Source of the DNA: Chloroflexus sp. Y-396-1
GTDB taxonomy: Bacteria; Chloroflexota; Chloroflexia; Chloroflexales; Chloroflexaceae
DNA length: 64,000 nucleotides
Direction: 5' to 3'
Assembly (NCBI RefSeq): GCF_000516515.1
Contig: NZ_KI911784.1
Span: 620,001-684,000 of the forward strand
A program made the translations under genes and the position numbers. Positions 15,877-25,369 of the stretch are shown here, one piece after another. The notes beneath the pieces were generated by a model. It saw nothing but the letters and a program-made list of their open reading frames with translations, ran no database searches and had not been told where the DNA came from. Each line of letters opens with the position of its first letter. Position 1 is the first letter of the stretch.

Positions 15877-17124
15877 TTATGGTAGTAATTCGCGCAACCA
15901 GCGGCGGAAGCGCTCGTAAAGTGAAGTCGTATCATCAGATGAGGATGTCTCAGGTGGCCGCCCACCGTAGCGTATGCCCCATCGTAAAAGCCCCACAGCA
16001 GTCGCGTAAGCCGGTGAATCGAGTGAATCAGTTAAGCCCCCTAATCCGCCCGGAATCCCGATCCGTACCGGCAACCCTAAATCATCCCGTAGTAGCTCAT
16101 CGAAGCGCTGAAGTTGAGCACCACCACCGGTTAAGACGATTCCGGCTGGTAGCATACCGTCGTAGCCACTCCGTCGGGCTTCGGCCACGATCAGCTCGAT
16201 TAACTCCTCAGCCCGGGCCTGTAATACCTGTTTCAGTAAATGGGCACTAATCTGCTGCTTTTCACCGACCGTCAATGTTTCGGCGTCGATCAGATCGCTC
16301 TCATCACCCGGCGCGGGTGGATTACCGGCTATTGCACTGCCATAGCGAAGTTTCAGATATTCGGCAGTATTCGGCGGGGTGTGTAAAACGTAAACAATGT
16401 CGTTGGTAAAATGCTGACCGCCAACTGGAATCACACCGGTATGCCACACGCCGCCCTGCGCAAAAATGGCGAGATCGGTGGTCGCTCCGCCAATATCGAT
16501 GAGCATCACCCCCCGCTCTTTATCGTCGTCGCTCAGTACAGCCTCGGCTGCCGCGAGCGGTTGCAAAACCAGATCGTCAATCTGGACACCGGCCCGTTCA
16601 ACGCTGCGGATCAGATTCTGAATCGCCATCGCCTCGCCGGTGATAATGTGCGTCTCCACTTCAAGCCGCAGACCGCTCATCCCTATCGGGTCGCGAATCC
16701 CATCGTTGCCGTCAATCACATACGTGCGTGGAATAACGTGGATGATCTCACGTTGCGTTGGGAGGGCTACCAACTGCGCCGCTTCGATGGCCCGTGCAAC
16801 ATCCTGCCGGGTAATTCCATCGGGATTCTGCACAGCGGCCACACCCCGACTATTGAGCGACGAAATATGACGGCCCGCCACACCGACAAAGGCCTGGTTG
16901 ATGCGACAACCACTGGCGCGCTCGGCTTTTTCCAGACTCGCTTCAATTGCTGTCGCTGCATCATCAATATTCACAACCACACCTTTGTCGATCCCACGGC
17001 TGGGCACCATCCCAACACCGAGAATATTCAGCCGTCGTCCATCACCAACCTGGCCGACGATGGTACAGATTTTACTCGAGCCAACATCTATTCCAACAAT
17101 GGTGCGTGCCATGGTGCGTGCCAT
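15877..17124 (-). CDS. ftsA: cell division protein FtsA
   Basis: FtsA is the actin-like ATPase that tethers FtsZ to the membrane. The start is placed at the ATG at 17124 because GAGG lies six bases upstream and the product then begins MARTMARTIVGIDVGSSKI, the phosphate-1 motif. Upstream codons in frame would add a tail with no family counterpart. The 415-residue protein includes the SHS2/1C subdomain, the phosphate-2 motif VMLIDIGGATTDLAIF and the adenosine motif GIVLTGGGAQL. The extreme C-terminus (LYERFRRWLRELLP) is an amphipathic membrane-targeting helix. It sits between ftsQ and ftsZ. Confidence 0.97.
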   Translation of the reverse strand: MARTMARTIVGIDVGSSKICTIVGQVGDGRRLNILGVGMVPSRGIDKGVVVNIDDAATAIEASLEKAERASGCRINQAFVGVAGRHISSLNSRGVAAVQNPDGITRQDVARAIEAAQLVALPTQREIIHVIPRTYVIDGNDGIRDPIGMSGLRLEVETHIITGEAMAIQNLIRSVERAGVQIDDLVLQPLAAAEAVLSDDDKERGVMLIDIGGATTDLAIFAQGGVWHTGVIPVGGQHFTNDIVYVLHTPPNTAEYLKLRYGSAIAGNPPAPGDESDLIDAETLTVGEKQQISAHLLKQVLQARAEELIELIVAEARRSGYDGMLPAGIVLTGGGAQLQRFDELLRDDLGLPVRIGIPGGLGGLTDSLDSPAYATAVGLLRWGIRYGGRPPETSSSDDTTSLYERFRRWLRELLP

Positions 17125-17158
17125 ATTATCCTCACTACCTGTCACCAATGGGTACCGT

Positions 17159-17977
17159 TCACGGACGACCATCGGTGCGATTTTGATAAAATGGGTTAAC
17201 CGGCCGTAAATCAAGATAGGTAAATGCCGTGCCATCGGTAAGTAGATAGACAAGAATTGTCAATTTACGTTTCAGATGTTCACTACGACCAAACACAATC
17301 ATCTGATCCTGGGCAGTACGCACAAATACTCCTAATCCGAAATCCCAGCCAATTTGGGCTGGCTGTAATCCGATGTCATGCGGCAACACCCATGCCAATT
17401 CGCGGGCAAGCATAATGGCATCACTATCGAGCCGCATGTTCGGTTCAACGGGGAGGTTTGATGTATCAACAATTACTAGTGCATCGGCGGGTGGCGGTGT
17501 TGTGGCCGGTTCAATGACATATCCTTGCCGATCTACCAGATAATCAATCCCATTACTACGCCAGTAGATTGCCGGTTGTCGTTCAACGATAACGATACGT
17601 GCGCGATCAGGTAAACTCAGCGTCAGACGGGCATGTTCGACAAATGGACTACGTAACAATGGTGCGATAGCTTGCTCTTCATCGATCAACCAGATCGGCA
17701 ACCCTCTGAGCGGAACTGCGGCGACAATTCGCTCCGGGCTGAGCAATTCGGCCCCTACCACTTCAACCGTCTGCACTCTAAACCGATTGCTAAACAACAC
17801 GTAAAAGAGCAGACTACAACTAATCACAAACAAAACGCCACTCACAATCCGGCCACTCCGTAAGCCATCGTATAGACGCCAGCGCCAGCCGGGAACAACC
17901 GGGGCCGTGCTCTGCTGACTCAACCGGCGACGACGGGCAGCGAGTCGTTTACGGGTATTTGGCGGATTGTATTCCAT
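17159..17977 (-). CDS. ftsQ: cell division protein FtsQ/DivIB
   Basis: FtsQ is a bitopic division protein that links FtsL with the rest of the divisome. Taking the ATG at 17977 gives 272 residues: an Arg-rich cytoplasmic head, one membrane helix (about 44-62), a POTRA domain (RVQTVEVVGAELLSPERIVAA onwards) and the FtsQ beta-domain with VVERQPAIYW and DRQGYVIE. The open frame upstream of this ATG overlaps ddl and lacks family character. It lies between ddl and ftsA, as in many bacteria. Confidence 0.93.
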   Translation of the reverse strand: MEYNPPNTRKRLAARRRRLSQQSTAPVVPGWRWRLYDGLRSGRIVSGVLFVISCSLLFYVLFSNRFRVQTVEVVGAELLSPERIVAAVPLRGLPIWLIDEEQAIAPLLRSPFVEHARLTLSLPDRARIVIVERQPAIYWRSNGIDYLVDRQGYVIEPATTPPPADALVIVDTSNLPVEPNMRLDSDAIMLARELAWVLPHDIGLQPAQIGWDFGLGVFVRTAQDQMIVFGRSEHLKRKLTILVYLLTDGTAFTYLDLRPVNPFYQNRTDGRP

Positions 17978-18005
17978 ATGTTCACCCTGTGATTGTCGAA
18001 CACTA

Positions 18006-19082
18006 TCAGCTAGACCTGCCAGGCCGTTCAAGGGCCAGCTCAACCAGTCGATCAAGTAACTGCGGATACGGCAAGCCACTGGCGGCCCACATTTTGGCAT
18101 ACATACTGATCGGCGTAAACCCCGGCATCGTATTAACCTCATTCAACCAGAGGGTTCCCTGCTCGCGGTCGAGGAGAAAATCGACCCGCGCCAGGCCGGC
18201 GCCGTCAATCGCTTGAAATGCACGAATGGCCAACGCCTGCACCTCGGCAATCTGGGCCTGACTGAGTTCAGCCGGAACAATCGTTTGCGAGCCGCCATCA
18301 ATGTACTTGGCGTGATAGTCGTACCATTCACCGGCAGGAATAATTTCACCGGGAATGCTGGCTGCAACCTGTTCGTTGCCCAACACCGAAATCTCAATTT
18401 CGCGGGCAGCAATGCCTTGCTCGACAATAATCCGCCGATCATAACGAGCAGCTTCTTGCAGACCGGCAATTAGCTCGGCACGATGACGAACTTTACTTAC
18501 CCCTACACTACTCCCCAGATTGGCCGGTTTGACAAACATCGGGAAATGCAGCACCGCTTCTATCCGTTCGCAGAGGGCGACTATATCGGTAAGTTCACTG
18601 CGGCGTATGAGCAGCCACGGTAGTACCGGTAAACCAGCAGCGGCAAACGCGGCCTTCATCAAGCCCTTGTCCATCCCTACGGCACTGGCAGCTACCCCAC
18701 ATCCTACGTAAGGCCGACCAGCTAGTTCCAACAGACCCTGGATTGTACCATCCTCGCCATACGGCCCATGCAAGACGGGAAAGACGACATCACACGTTGG
18801 CAATTCCCAGCCTGGCATACCGACCCGACCCACTTCACGTACAGGCCCCGCCGCAACTTGAGCCGCACTGGTTGGCAAACGGGCAGGATCAGCCTCGGCC
18901 ATCAGCTTAGCCAACGCTCCCGGCCCATGCCACCAACGTCCATCTTTGCCAATACCAATCGCTTCAATGCGATAGCGATATGGATCGAGGTTGCTCATCA
19001 CCGCATGCGCCGATACCAGGGACACCTCATGTTCGCCACTCTGTCCGCCGAATATGACGGCTATCGTGATCGGCTTGATCAT
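18006..19082 (-). CDS. ddl: D-alanine--D-alanine ligase
   Basis: Ddl joins two D-alanines for the pentapeptide stem. The start is set at the ATG at 19082, with GGGGAGG seven bases upstream, giving 358 residues that begin MIKPITIAVIFGGQSGEHEVSLVSA. The ATP-grasp core is clear: FPVLHGPYGEDGTIQG, PMFVKPANLGSSVGVSK, and the Mg-binding ARVDFLLD..LNEVNTMPGFTPISMY. The Tyr/Lys-type Ser-Tyr-Leu loop region reads EWYDYHAKYIDG. It lies between murB and ftsQ in the cluster. Confidence 0.96.
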   Translation of the reverse strand: MIKPITIAVIFGGQSGEHEVSLVSAHAVMSNLDPYRYRIEAIGIGKDGRWWHGPGALAKLMAEADPARLPTSAAQVAAGPVREVGRVGMPGWELPTCDVVFPVLHGPYGEDGTIQGLLELAGRPYVGCGVAASAVGMDKGLMKAAFAAAGLPVLPWLLIRRSELTDIVALCERIEAVLHFPMFVKPANLGSSVGVSKVRHRAELIAGLQEAARYDRRIIVEQGIAAREIEISVLGNEQVAASIPGEIIPAGEWYDYHAKYIDGGSQTIVPAELSQAQIAEVQALAIRAFQAIDGAGLARVDFLLDREQGTLWLNEVNTMPGFTPISMYAKMWAASGLPYPQLLDRLVELALERPGRSS

Positions 19083-19210
19083 TCGCCGCCTCCCCTGTGA
19101 TGAATAACGATCGATAAGATGATCGTTATCTGAAAAAACGAGATGATTCAAAAAATTTTACTAATGATTTCGTTCATGAAGATCATTTTTCGGCTTTCCA
19201 TCACCATCTT

Positions 19211-20104
19211 TTAAATGATCCGCACTTCAAGCTGAAGCGTAATGCCAAATCGCTCGGCAACAGTTGTACGGGCCAAATCGATCAGTGCCAGAATATCAGC
19301 CGCCCGCGCCTGACCGTGATTCACGATATAATTTGCATGGATCGGACTAATCTCGGCGTCACCAATACGAGCACCCTTCAGACCAACTGCCTCGATCAGA
19401 CGCCCGGCAAAATCGCCTGGTGGATTTTTGAAGACACTTCCACACGAACTTCCCGCCGGTGTTTTCTGTTTGCGTTCCGCGGCGATGGCCGCCATACGTG
19501 CGGTGAGTACCGTCGGATCGGCCCGTTGCAGACGAAACCGACCGGCAAGCACAAGTGGCGGCAGCGGCGTATGCTGCATCTGTTTCAGAATGCTCTCGCG
19601 ATAGGTATACGCCAGATCGTTGGACGACCATTCTACCCGTTCGCAGCCATTCATCAACAACTCGGCTGCAATCAACTGACCGGCAACATTGCCGCCGTAG
19701 CATCCGGCATTACCGACAATCGCACCGCCTACCGTTCCGGGCAGACCCTCTGCCCATTCCAGTCCCGCCCATCCCATTGCTGCGAGCCGACGGGCAGTAC
19801 CGGCCATTGGCGCACCTGCCTCGATCCACAGTTCGGCACTCTCACCCTGATCGTGCAGTTCCCAGCGCTGCCCACGGTAAACAGCAATCACGCCGGCAAA
19901 TCCTTCATCCCGCACCAACAGATTGGTGCCGCGCCCGATCCAGATCAGCGGAAGCTGCTGATCGGTGGCCCAGGTTGCCAGCGCTATCGCCTCGGCGGGA
20001 GTTGCTGGTTCAGCGTAATAACGCGCCAAACCGCCAACTCGCCACGAGGTATGGCGTGCCATTGGCTCATCGGTGCGCAATGGTATCGATAACAGAGCGG
20101 GCAC
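19211..20104 (-). CDS. murB: UDP-N-acetylenolpyruvoylglucosamine reductase
   Basis: MurB reduces UDP-GlcNAc-enolpyruvate to UDP-MurNAc using FAD and NADPH. The start is a GTG at 20104, right after the murC stop (TAAG-GTG) and six bases after AGGAGGTG; an in-frame ATG further upstream lacks such a site. The 297-residue protein has the FAD site [11 protein letters not shown] and [25 protein letters not shown], and the catalytic-Ser loop [12 protein letters not shown]. The final proton-donor region is [11 protein letters not shown]. The Tyr-containing loop of the longer type I enzymes seems absent, suggesting type II. Confidence 0.95.
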   Translation of the reverse strand: MPALLSIPLRTDEPMARHTSWRVGGLARYYAEPATPAEAIALATWATDQQLPLIWIGRGTNLLVRDEGFAGVIAVYRGQRWELHDQGESAELWIEAGAPMAGTARRLAAMGWAGLEWAEGLPGTVGGAIVGNAGCYGGNVAGQLIAAELLMNGCERVEWSSNDLAYTYRESILKQMQHTPLPPLVLAGRFRLQRADPTVLTARMAAIAAERKQKTPAGSSCGSVFKNPPGDFAGRLIEAVGLKGARIGDAEISPIHANYIVNHGQARAADILALIDLARTTVAERFGITLQLEVRII

Positions 20105-20105
20105 C

Positions 20106-21530
20106 TTACACCTCCTGTTGCGCGGCGCGTTGTTGCGCGATAAACAACGTCGATACCTGATCACTATCCCCAGCGCCCAGCGTCAAGATCACATCGCCCG
20201 GTTGTGCCAGCGAATGCAGAACCAGAGCCGCATCTGCCGGTTTTCCGGCATAGCGCGCCGTTACCCCGTGCGCAACCAGATGTTCAACCAGCGCCATCGC
20301 CATGGCAACCGGATCACCCTGTTCACGAGCCGGGTAGACATCACCAACCAACACCATTGCCGCTGCCTGACACGCTGCCGGCCATTGCGCCCAAAGGCTG
20401 CGCGTGCGACTAAACGTATGGGGTTGTAAATAGACAATCAGGCGGCGGTCAGGGTAACGCTGCCGGGCTGCAGCAAGCGTAGCCTGTACTTCGGTTGGAT
20501 GATGGGCATAATCGTCGATCAGCGTTATCCCGGCAATCTCACCCCGCCACTCAAAACGCCGATGACTGCCGCGATAGCTAGCCAGTGCTGTTGCTGCTGC
20601 GCTGAGATCCGCCCCCCACAACGCTGTTGCGGCCAGGGCTGCCGTTGCATTGCGTACATTATGGTCACCGGGAATTGCCAGGCGCACGGTTGTGGCGAAC
20701 CGCCGACCAAAAGTGCGTCGGTCGTAATACCAGAGATCAAACTGTTGACCCTCCGGCGTTACCCGCACCCCACTTGCTGTCCAGTCGAGTGGGGCCAGCC
20801 GACAGGACACCGGATCGGTTGCGACACGCTCATCGATTCCGTACAGACGGGCTTCGCTGTTCTCGGCCAACGCACGTGTACCGGGATCATCGGCGCAGAG
20901 AATGAGGCGGCGCGGATCGCGTACCTGTTTGGCAAAGGCTGCGAAGGCAGCGGAATACTCTGCCGCAGTTGGGTAAATATCGGGATGATCCCACTCAACA
21001 TTGGTAATAATCGCCATTGCTGGTGTCAATGCAAGAAAAACGCGATCATATTCATCAGCCTCGATCACCAGCGGCGCCGTTGGATCACCCCATTGCGCAC
21101 TACCTCCTAACGCTGGAACTTCCGCACCGACTAGAAAACCGCACTCAACCCCGGCTCCACGCAGGGCCAGCGCGGTAAGCGCACTGGTTGTCGTTTTGCC
21201 ATGGGTACCGGCAACTGCGATCACCGGTCGCTGGGCAGACCACATGCGCCACAGATCGACCCGGCTCAAGCGTGGAATAGACAGCGCTACTGCGGCATCA
21301 AGTTCAGGATGGGCGCCACGGATAGCAGCAGTTGCCAGCACATAATCTGCTCCCCGCACATACGACGGATCGTGGCCCTGCCAAACCTGCGCTCCGCGTT
21401 CTTGGAGCGCTGCGGTGGCCCGATTAGCGGTGAGGTCCGAACCGCTCACCGTATGGCCCTGATCTAGCAACAGGTGCGCAATTGCACTCATACCGGCGCC
21501 GGCAATCCCAATGATGTGATAATGACTCAC
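20106..21530 (-). CDS. murC: UDP-N-acetylmuramate--L-alanine ligase
   Basis: MurC adds the first amino acid to UDP-MurNAc. The 474-residue product has the N-terminal UDP-binding [14 protein letters not shown], the ATP loop [10 protein letters not shown], the Mur-ligase [10 protein letters not shown] and [11 protein letters not shown], and [10 protein letters not shown] in the C-terminal domain. Its ATG overlaps the stop of the upstream CvpA-like gene (ATGA) and its stop carries the murB ribosome-binding site, so translation of three genes is coupled. Confidence 0.97.
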   Translation of the reverse strand: MSHYHIIGIAGAGMSAIAHLLLDQGHTVSGSDLTANRATAALQERGAQVWQGHDPSYVRGADYVLATAAIRGAHPELDAAVALSIPRLSRVDLWRMWSAQRPVIAVAGTHGKTTTSALTALALRGAGVECGFLVGAEVPALGGSAQWGDPTAPLVIEADEYDRVFLALTPAMAIITNVEWDHPDIYPTAAEYSAAFAAFAKQVRDPRRLILCADDPGTRALAENSEARLYGIDERVATDPVSCRLAPLDWTASGVRVTPEGQQFDLWYYDRRTFGRRFATTVRLAIPGDHNVRNATAALAATALWGADLSAAATALASYRGSHRRFEWRGEIAGITLIDDYAHHPTEVQATLAAARQRYPDRRLIVYLQPHTFSRTRSLWAQWPAACQAAAMVLVGDVYPAREQGDPVAMAMALVEHLVAHGVTARYAGKPADAALVLHSLAQPGDVILTLGAGDSDQVSTLFIAQQRAAQQEV

Positions 21531-22171
21531 GGCTTCCAGACCTTCGGAAAGTTAAATAGAATAAGCAACCCTAAAATCATAAAGAAAATAGCGATCAACG
21601 ACGGTAAGAGAATGCTGACATCGGGTAATGTATTGAGAAAGAGCGCAACCGGCCCTTCAAAGATGCCGCCGCCATTCACAAACTCGCGCCAAAACACCAC
21701 CGCGGCGTTGGTCCACAGCAGAACAATGAAAGCCCCCACGAATAACCCCAACGGACGCGCCAAACGCTCTTTTGGTGGCCCCTTCCAGGCGGCCTTACTA
21801 TCAAAAAACTTTCCCAACAGGATCAATGCGATAAACGCCATGATCCGAAAGAAGAGCGGTACCTGAAACCCCGGTGTGATAAGCGGATCAAGCGGTGCTA
21901 CCAGCGTCGGATCATTGCCGATCAAGAATGCAATAAAGCGAGGGGCATTGATCCATAGCCGATTGATAACATCTACCAGGAACGTGCCACCCTGGACGCA
22001 AACGATATACGCGATGATCGTCCAGAGCGCGAGAGTGAGTAGATTTCGCAGACCCTGTTGGTAGCCGACATAGCCACCTAATGCCATCAGAATAAACAAT
22101 AGCGTAAAACCGTTCAAATTAACCGTAATGCCCGTCTGCGCTAAAGGGATGACCATCCACTGATCCATCAT
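21527..22171 (-). CDS. CvpA-like membrane protein in the cell-wall cluster
   Basis: This 214-residue protein has about five hydrophobic segments (near 23-40, 45-65, 105-122, 135-158 and 183-203) and short loops. It resembles CvpA/colicin V production-type membrane proteins in size and layout, but no diagnostic motif fixes the family. It overlaps murG at its start and murC at its end by ATGA junctions, so it is fully embedded in the operon. Position suggests a role in precursor handling or in organising the membrane-bound steps. That is inference. Confidence 0.7.
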   Translation of the reverse strand: MMDQWMVIPLAQTGITVNLNGFTLLFILMALGGYVGYQQGLRNLLTLALWTIIAYIVCVQGGTFLVDVINRLWINAPRFIAFLIGNDPTLVAPLDPLITPGFQVPLFFRIMAFIALILLGKFFDSKAAWKGPPKERLARPLGLFVGAFIVLLWTNAAVVFWREFVNGGGIFEGPVALFLNTLPDVSILLPSLIAIFFMILGLLILFNFPKVWKP

Positions 22172-23367
22172 GTTGAACTCCTCATGGCAAGCTCCATTAG
22201 CGCCGCGGCCAGCGTTTGCGCCGCTTCCGGTCGAGCCAGCGCACGGCTACGTACCGCCATCTGCCTCCTCATCTCGTGATCGATTAATAATTGTCGCACT
22301 GCCTGCGCCAACGGCCCGGCCTCCGGCGCCCCATCACCTAACATCGCATCATCAGCTACCTTCAGGGCTGCGCCCCGTTGAACCAAATAATCAGCATTTT
22401 CATCCTGATGCACATACGGGTACGGTACCAGCACTGCCGGCAGGCCAACTGCCGGTAACTCAGCCAGGGTTGAGGCGCCACTACGACACACTGCCACATC
22501 GGCAGCCGCAAGTGCAGCGCTCATACTACGGGCTTGCCCACTCTCAAGGTAGGGGAAGAGCAGGTAACGAGCACGTAACATCGGATCGAGACGTGCTGCC
22601 GTTTCTTCTAACCATCCCTGATCGCCTTCCCGCCCACACACATGAATAATGGTGCAGAGCGGCAATAATATTGGCAGCAGTGTGGCGATAGCCCGATTGA
22701 TACTACGCGCCCCTCGACTACCACCATAGACCAGCAGGACAGTCTGATCGGATGGGATACCGAATGCAGCCCGGGCCGCTTCACGATTGGTTGTCAATAA
22801 TTCAGACCGCACCGGATAACCAGATACCAGTGCCCGGCGATCACCCTCGTGTAACCCCAACCGTGATAACGAATCGCTGACATTAACCGCCGTCAAATCG
22901 GCGATCCGACTCAACACGCGCACAGCCAATCCGGGCACAACATCCGGTAAATAAATCATCGTTGGTACACGCTGCAACTTAGCAGCCACGAAGAGCGGCA
23001 CGCACACATAACCACCAGTACCCAAGATCGCTGCTGGCCGCTCTCGTGACAGCAGTTGCCCGGCCACAATCACCCCCCGTACCAGCGTGATGAGTGCACG
23101 CATCGCTCCTAGCGGCCCGCGACCACGCACGGCGGCGGCTGGTAAAGCGCGAAACGGAAGTTGGCTTTCACGCGCTACAATCCGCTCCTCCATTCCGCCG
23201 ACGCTCCCCACATACACCACCTGCGCTTGATCAGCGAGCACGTGGGCGACTGCCAGCGCCGGATAGACGTGACCGCCAGTGCCGCCACCCGAAAGAATGA
23301 GACGGAGCCTGGCCGATACGGGAGGTGGAGACTGCACTTGAGTTATCGGTTGATGACTGATCGACAT
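22168..23367 (-). CDS. murG: lipid II synthase MurG
   Basis: MurG transfers GlcNAc from UDP-GlcNAc to lipid I at the inner face of the membrane. The 399-residue GT28 enzyme has the N-terminal GGGTGGHVYPALAVA loop, YLPDVVPGL, the second-domain GGSRGARSINRA, and the donor-binding CRSGASTLAELPAVGLPAVLVPYPY with DQNxxA-like DENADYLV. The first possible ATG lies 137 bp inside the end of ftsW and has no good Shine-Dalgarno. No later start would leave the nucleotide loop intact, so the overlap seems real. Confidence 0.95.
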   Translation of the reverse strand: MSISHQPITQVQSPPPVSARLRLILSGGGTGGHVYPALAVAHVLADQAQVVYVGSVGGMEERIVARESQLPFRALPAAAVRGRGPLGAMRALITLVRGVIVAGQLLSRERPAAILGTGGYVCVPLFVAAKLQRVPTMIYLPDVVPGLAVRVLSRIADLTAVNVSDSLSRLGLHEGDRRALVSGYPVRSELLTTNREAARAAFGIPSDQTVLLVYGGSRGARSINRAIATLLPILLPLCTIIHVCGREGDQGWLEETAARLDPMLRARYLLFPYLESGQARSMSAALAAADVAVCRSGASTLAELPAVGLPAVLVPYPYVHQDENADYLVQRGAALKVADDAMLGDGAPEAGPLAQAVRQLLIDHEMRRQMAVRSRALARPEAAQTLAAALMELAMRSST

Positions 23368-24505
23368 GGCGAGAGATGTTCAACAATAAACCGGTGGCCA
23401 TCAGACAACTGATTAACGACGAGTTACCGTATGACAGAAATGGCAAGGTCAAACCGGTAAACGGAATGAGCGCCACCGTTACTCCGATATTGACAAACGC
23501 TTGAAACACAATCCACGACGTAATACCAACAGCTACTAATGCAGCAAACGGTGAAGGAGCACGCGCAGCGATGCGATATCCACGCACTGCGATGATCAGA
23601 AACGCGACGAGCACAGCTAGCGTTCCAAGTAATCCCCATTCTTCACCGATAATTGCGTAAATTGTATCAGTATGAGGCTGTGGAAGCCAGAGGTGCTTTT
23701 GTCGACTCATTCCGATCCCCTGACCGAAGATTCCACCACTTCCCAATGCGTAAAGTGAATGAATGATCTGATACCCTTCGGCGCCTGCCCGTGACCACGG
23801 ATCGAGAAAGGCTTGCCAGCGTCCACTGCGGAACGTTACTATCAGGGCGAAGAAAGCAACAGTTGCCAGTAGAGCCGCACCAGTGACGTGCCACAGATTA
23901 GCGCCGGCCGCAAAGAAGATCGCTCCGCCAATGAGTAAGATAATAATCGTTGTACCCAAATCGGGTTGCAACATGATCAGGCCGCAAATGAAACCAAGGA
24001 TCACAGCAAATGGCGCCAACCCATAGGCTACATTACCTAATCGCTGACTTCGCTGCGAGAGCCAATGGGCGAAGTAGATGATGATCGCCAGTTTCACAAA
24101 CTCTGCCGGTTGGATACTGAAAATACCGAGCCATCCTTCACCGAAGCGGATCCATGAGCGCGATCCATTCACTTCGGTGATACTGGCCGGTAGTAACAAG
24201 ACACTGACGAGAAGAATGATTGCAATCGCCATCAACTGGATCGAATAGCGCTGCCAGATACGGTAATCGATCTGCTGCATCAACCACAGTGCTCCCAAAC
24301 CGATAAGCGACCCTACTGCCTGACGCAACACATAGTAGAATGGATTACCGTAAAAGACCGCTGCATCAACAAAACTGGCGCTGTAGACCATTACCAGCCC
24401 AAAAGCGGTTAAGCCGATGACCGTCACCAACAATACGCGATCAGGCGGATGAGTTGTGCGGTCGAAGAGTGATACCGTGGAACGCGACTCATCACGCTTA
24501 AGCAT
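23231..24505 (-). CDS. ftsW: lipid II polymerase FtsW
   Basis: FtsW is a SEDS-family peptidoglycan glycosyltransferase of the septum. The 424-residue protein has about ten membrane segments, the SEDS signatures QPAEFVKLAIIIYFAHWL and LQPDLGTTIIILLIGG, the catalytic-Asp region after it, and the C-terminal LPFLSYGNSSLISCLMATGLLLNISRH. The last ~45 residues are a Ser/Arg-rich tail encoded where the frame overlaps murG. RodA is the close alternative; position next to murG and murD favours FtsW. Confidence 0.93.
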   Translation of the reverse strand: MLKRDESRSTVSLFDRTTHPPDRVLLVTVIGLTAFGLVMVYSASFVDAAVFYGNPFYYVLRQAVGSLIGLGALWLMQQIDYRIWQRYSIQLMAIAIILLVSVLLLPASITEVNGSRSWIRFGEGWLGIFSIQPAEFVKLAIIIYFAHWLSQRSQRLGNVAYGLAPFAVILGFICGLIMLQPDLGTTIIILLIGGAIFFAAGANLWHVTGAALLATVAFFALIVTFRSGRWQAFLDPWSRAGAEGYQIIHSLYALGSGGIFGQGIGMSRQKHLWLPQPHTDTIYAIIGEEWGLLGTLAVLVAFLIIAVRGYRIAARAPSPFAALVAVGITSWIVFQAFVNIGVTVALIPFTGLTLPFLSYGNSSLISCLMATGLLLNISRHVDQSSTDNSSAVSTSRIGQAPSHSFGWRHWRSRLSGAGSRPRAR

Positions 24506-24553
24506 ACATCCCTTCTTTCACCATCAGTAGACGCCAACATGCTAGATAATCAG

Positions 24554-25369
24554 TTAAGCTGGTGTTATCAGGCGCACCAATACAATCATTACCAACGCAA
24601 TCGCCAGCATCCACAGCCAGCTCTGGGCAGGAAAATGCCGTATCAGAATCGGTGGAAAAAAGCGCAAATCAATGGTAAGTCGGGGGGACAGCGCAATTCC
24701 GATTATCAACCCGCTGAGCAAACCACCCAAATGCCCCCAATTGTCGATAACTCCCTGAGCGGCAAAACCAATAAGTAGATTGATAAAAGCAATCGCCGCG
24801 ATACTACGCACCTGATTCCGACCAAACTCGCCCAATGCCTGCCGATTGAGATAGTAGAAGATACCGAGGCCGCCGATCAATCCAAAAATAGCCCCACTTG
24901 CGCCAACAGCCGGCGCCGGTGAGAGCGCGTATGAAGCGATACTCCCTCCCAGCCCACTCAGCAGGTAGAGCGCCAAAAAACGGGCGTGGCCATAAAAGCG
25001 TTCCGTCTCTGGGCCTAAAACCGAGAGTGCATAACCGTTGAAGAAAACATGGATGAGATTTGCGTGCAGAAAGACGGCAGTGAGCAGACGCCACATTTCA
25101 CCATTGGCAATCCGCTCGTTGACCTTTGCACCCAACACCATAAGCACCGGAAAGTCTGGTTGGAAGAGTGATCCACTCAACACACAACTCAAGACGTAAA
25201 TAACCCCAATTGCCCACAACAGACTCTGTGTAACAAAAGGACGTGGTGGCGATGGCCGTGGTGGCGGTGATGGTGGTTCATCCGGCAAGTCAGGGCGCCG
25301 GCCAAATTCACGTTCAGCCCGACGCAAAAACTCTTCAATCTCATTGGATTCATCAGGAGGACGAGTCAT
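24554..25369 (-). CDS. rhomboid-family intramembrane serine protease
   Basis: The start is the ATG at 25369, with GGAG seven bases upstream; it overlaps the end of murD by 17 bp. The 271-residue protein has a cytoplasmic Pro-rich head (about 1-45) followed by six or more membrane segments. The rhomboid catalytic dyad is intact: Ser158 in GASGAIFG and His213 in NWGHLGG. The oxyanion His/Asn are in HANLIHVFFNG (about 102-112). Rhomboids cut membrane proteins within or near transmembrane helices. Its place between murD and ftsW suggests a divisome or cell-wall substrate, which is inference. Confidence 0.9.
   Translation of the reverse strand: MTRPPDESNEIEEFLRRAEREFGRRPDLPDEPPSPPPRPSPPRPFVTQSLLWAIGVIYVLSCVLSGSLFQPDFPVLMVLGAKVNERIANGEMWRLLTAVFLHANLIHVFFNGYALSVLGPETERFYGHARFLALYLLSGLGGSIASYALSPAPAVGASGAIFGLIGGLGIFYYLNRQALGEFGRNQVRSIAAIAFINLLIGFAAQGVIDNWGHLGGLLSGLIIGIALSPRLTIDLRFFPPILIRHFPAQSWLWMLAIALVMIVLVRLITPA

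Noticed and set aside
17978-18142. N-terminal extension of ftsQ
   Set aside because: It lies within ddl coding sequence and adds residues not seen in FtsQ. The ATG at 17977 starts the family-like sequence.
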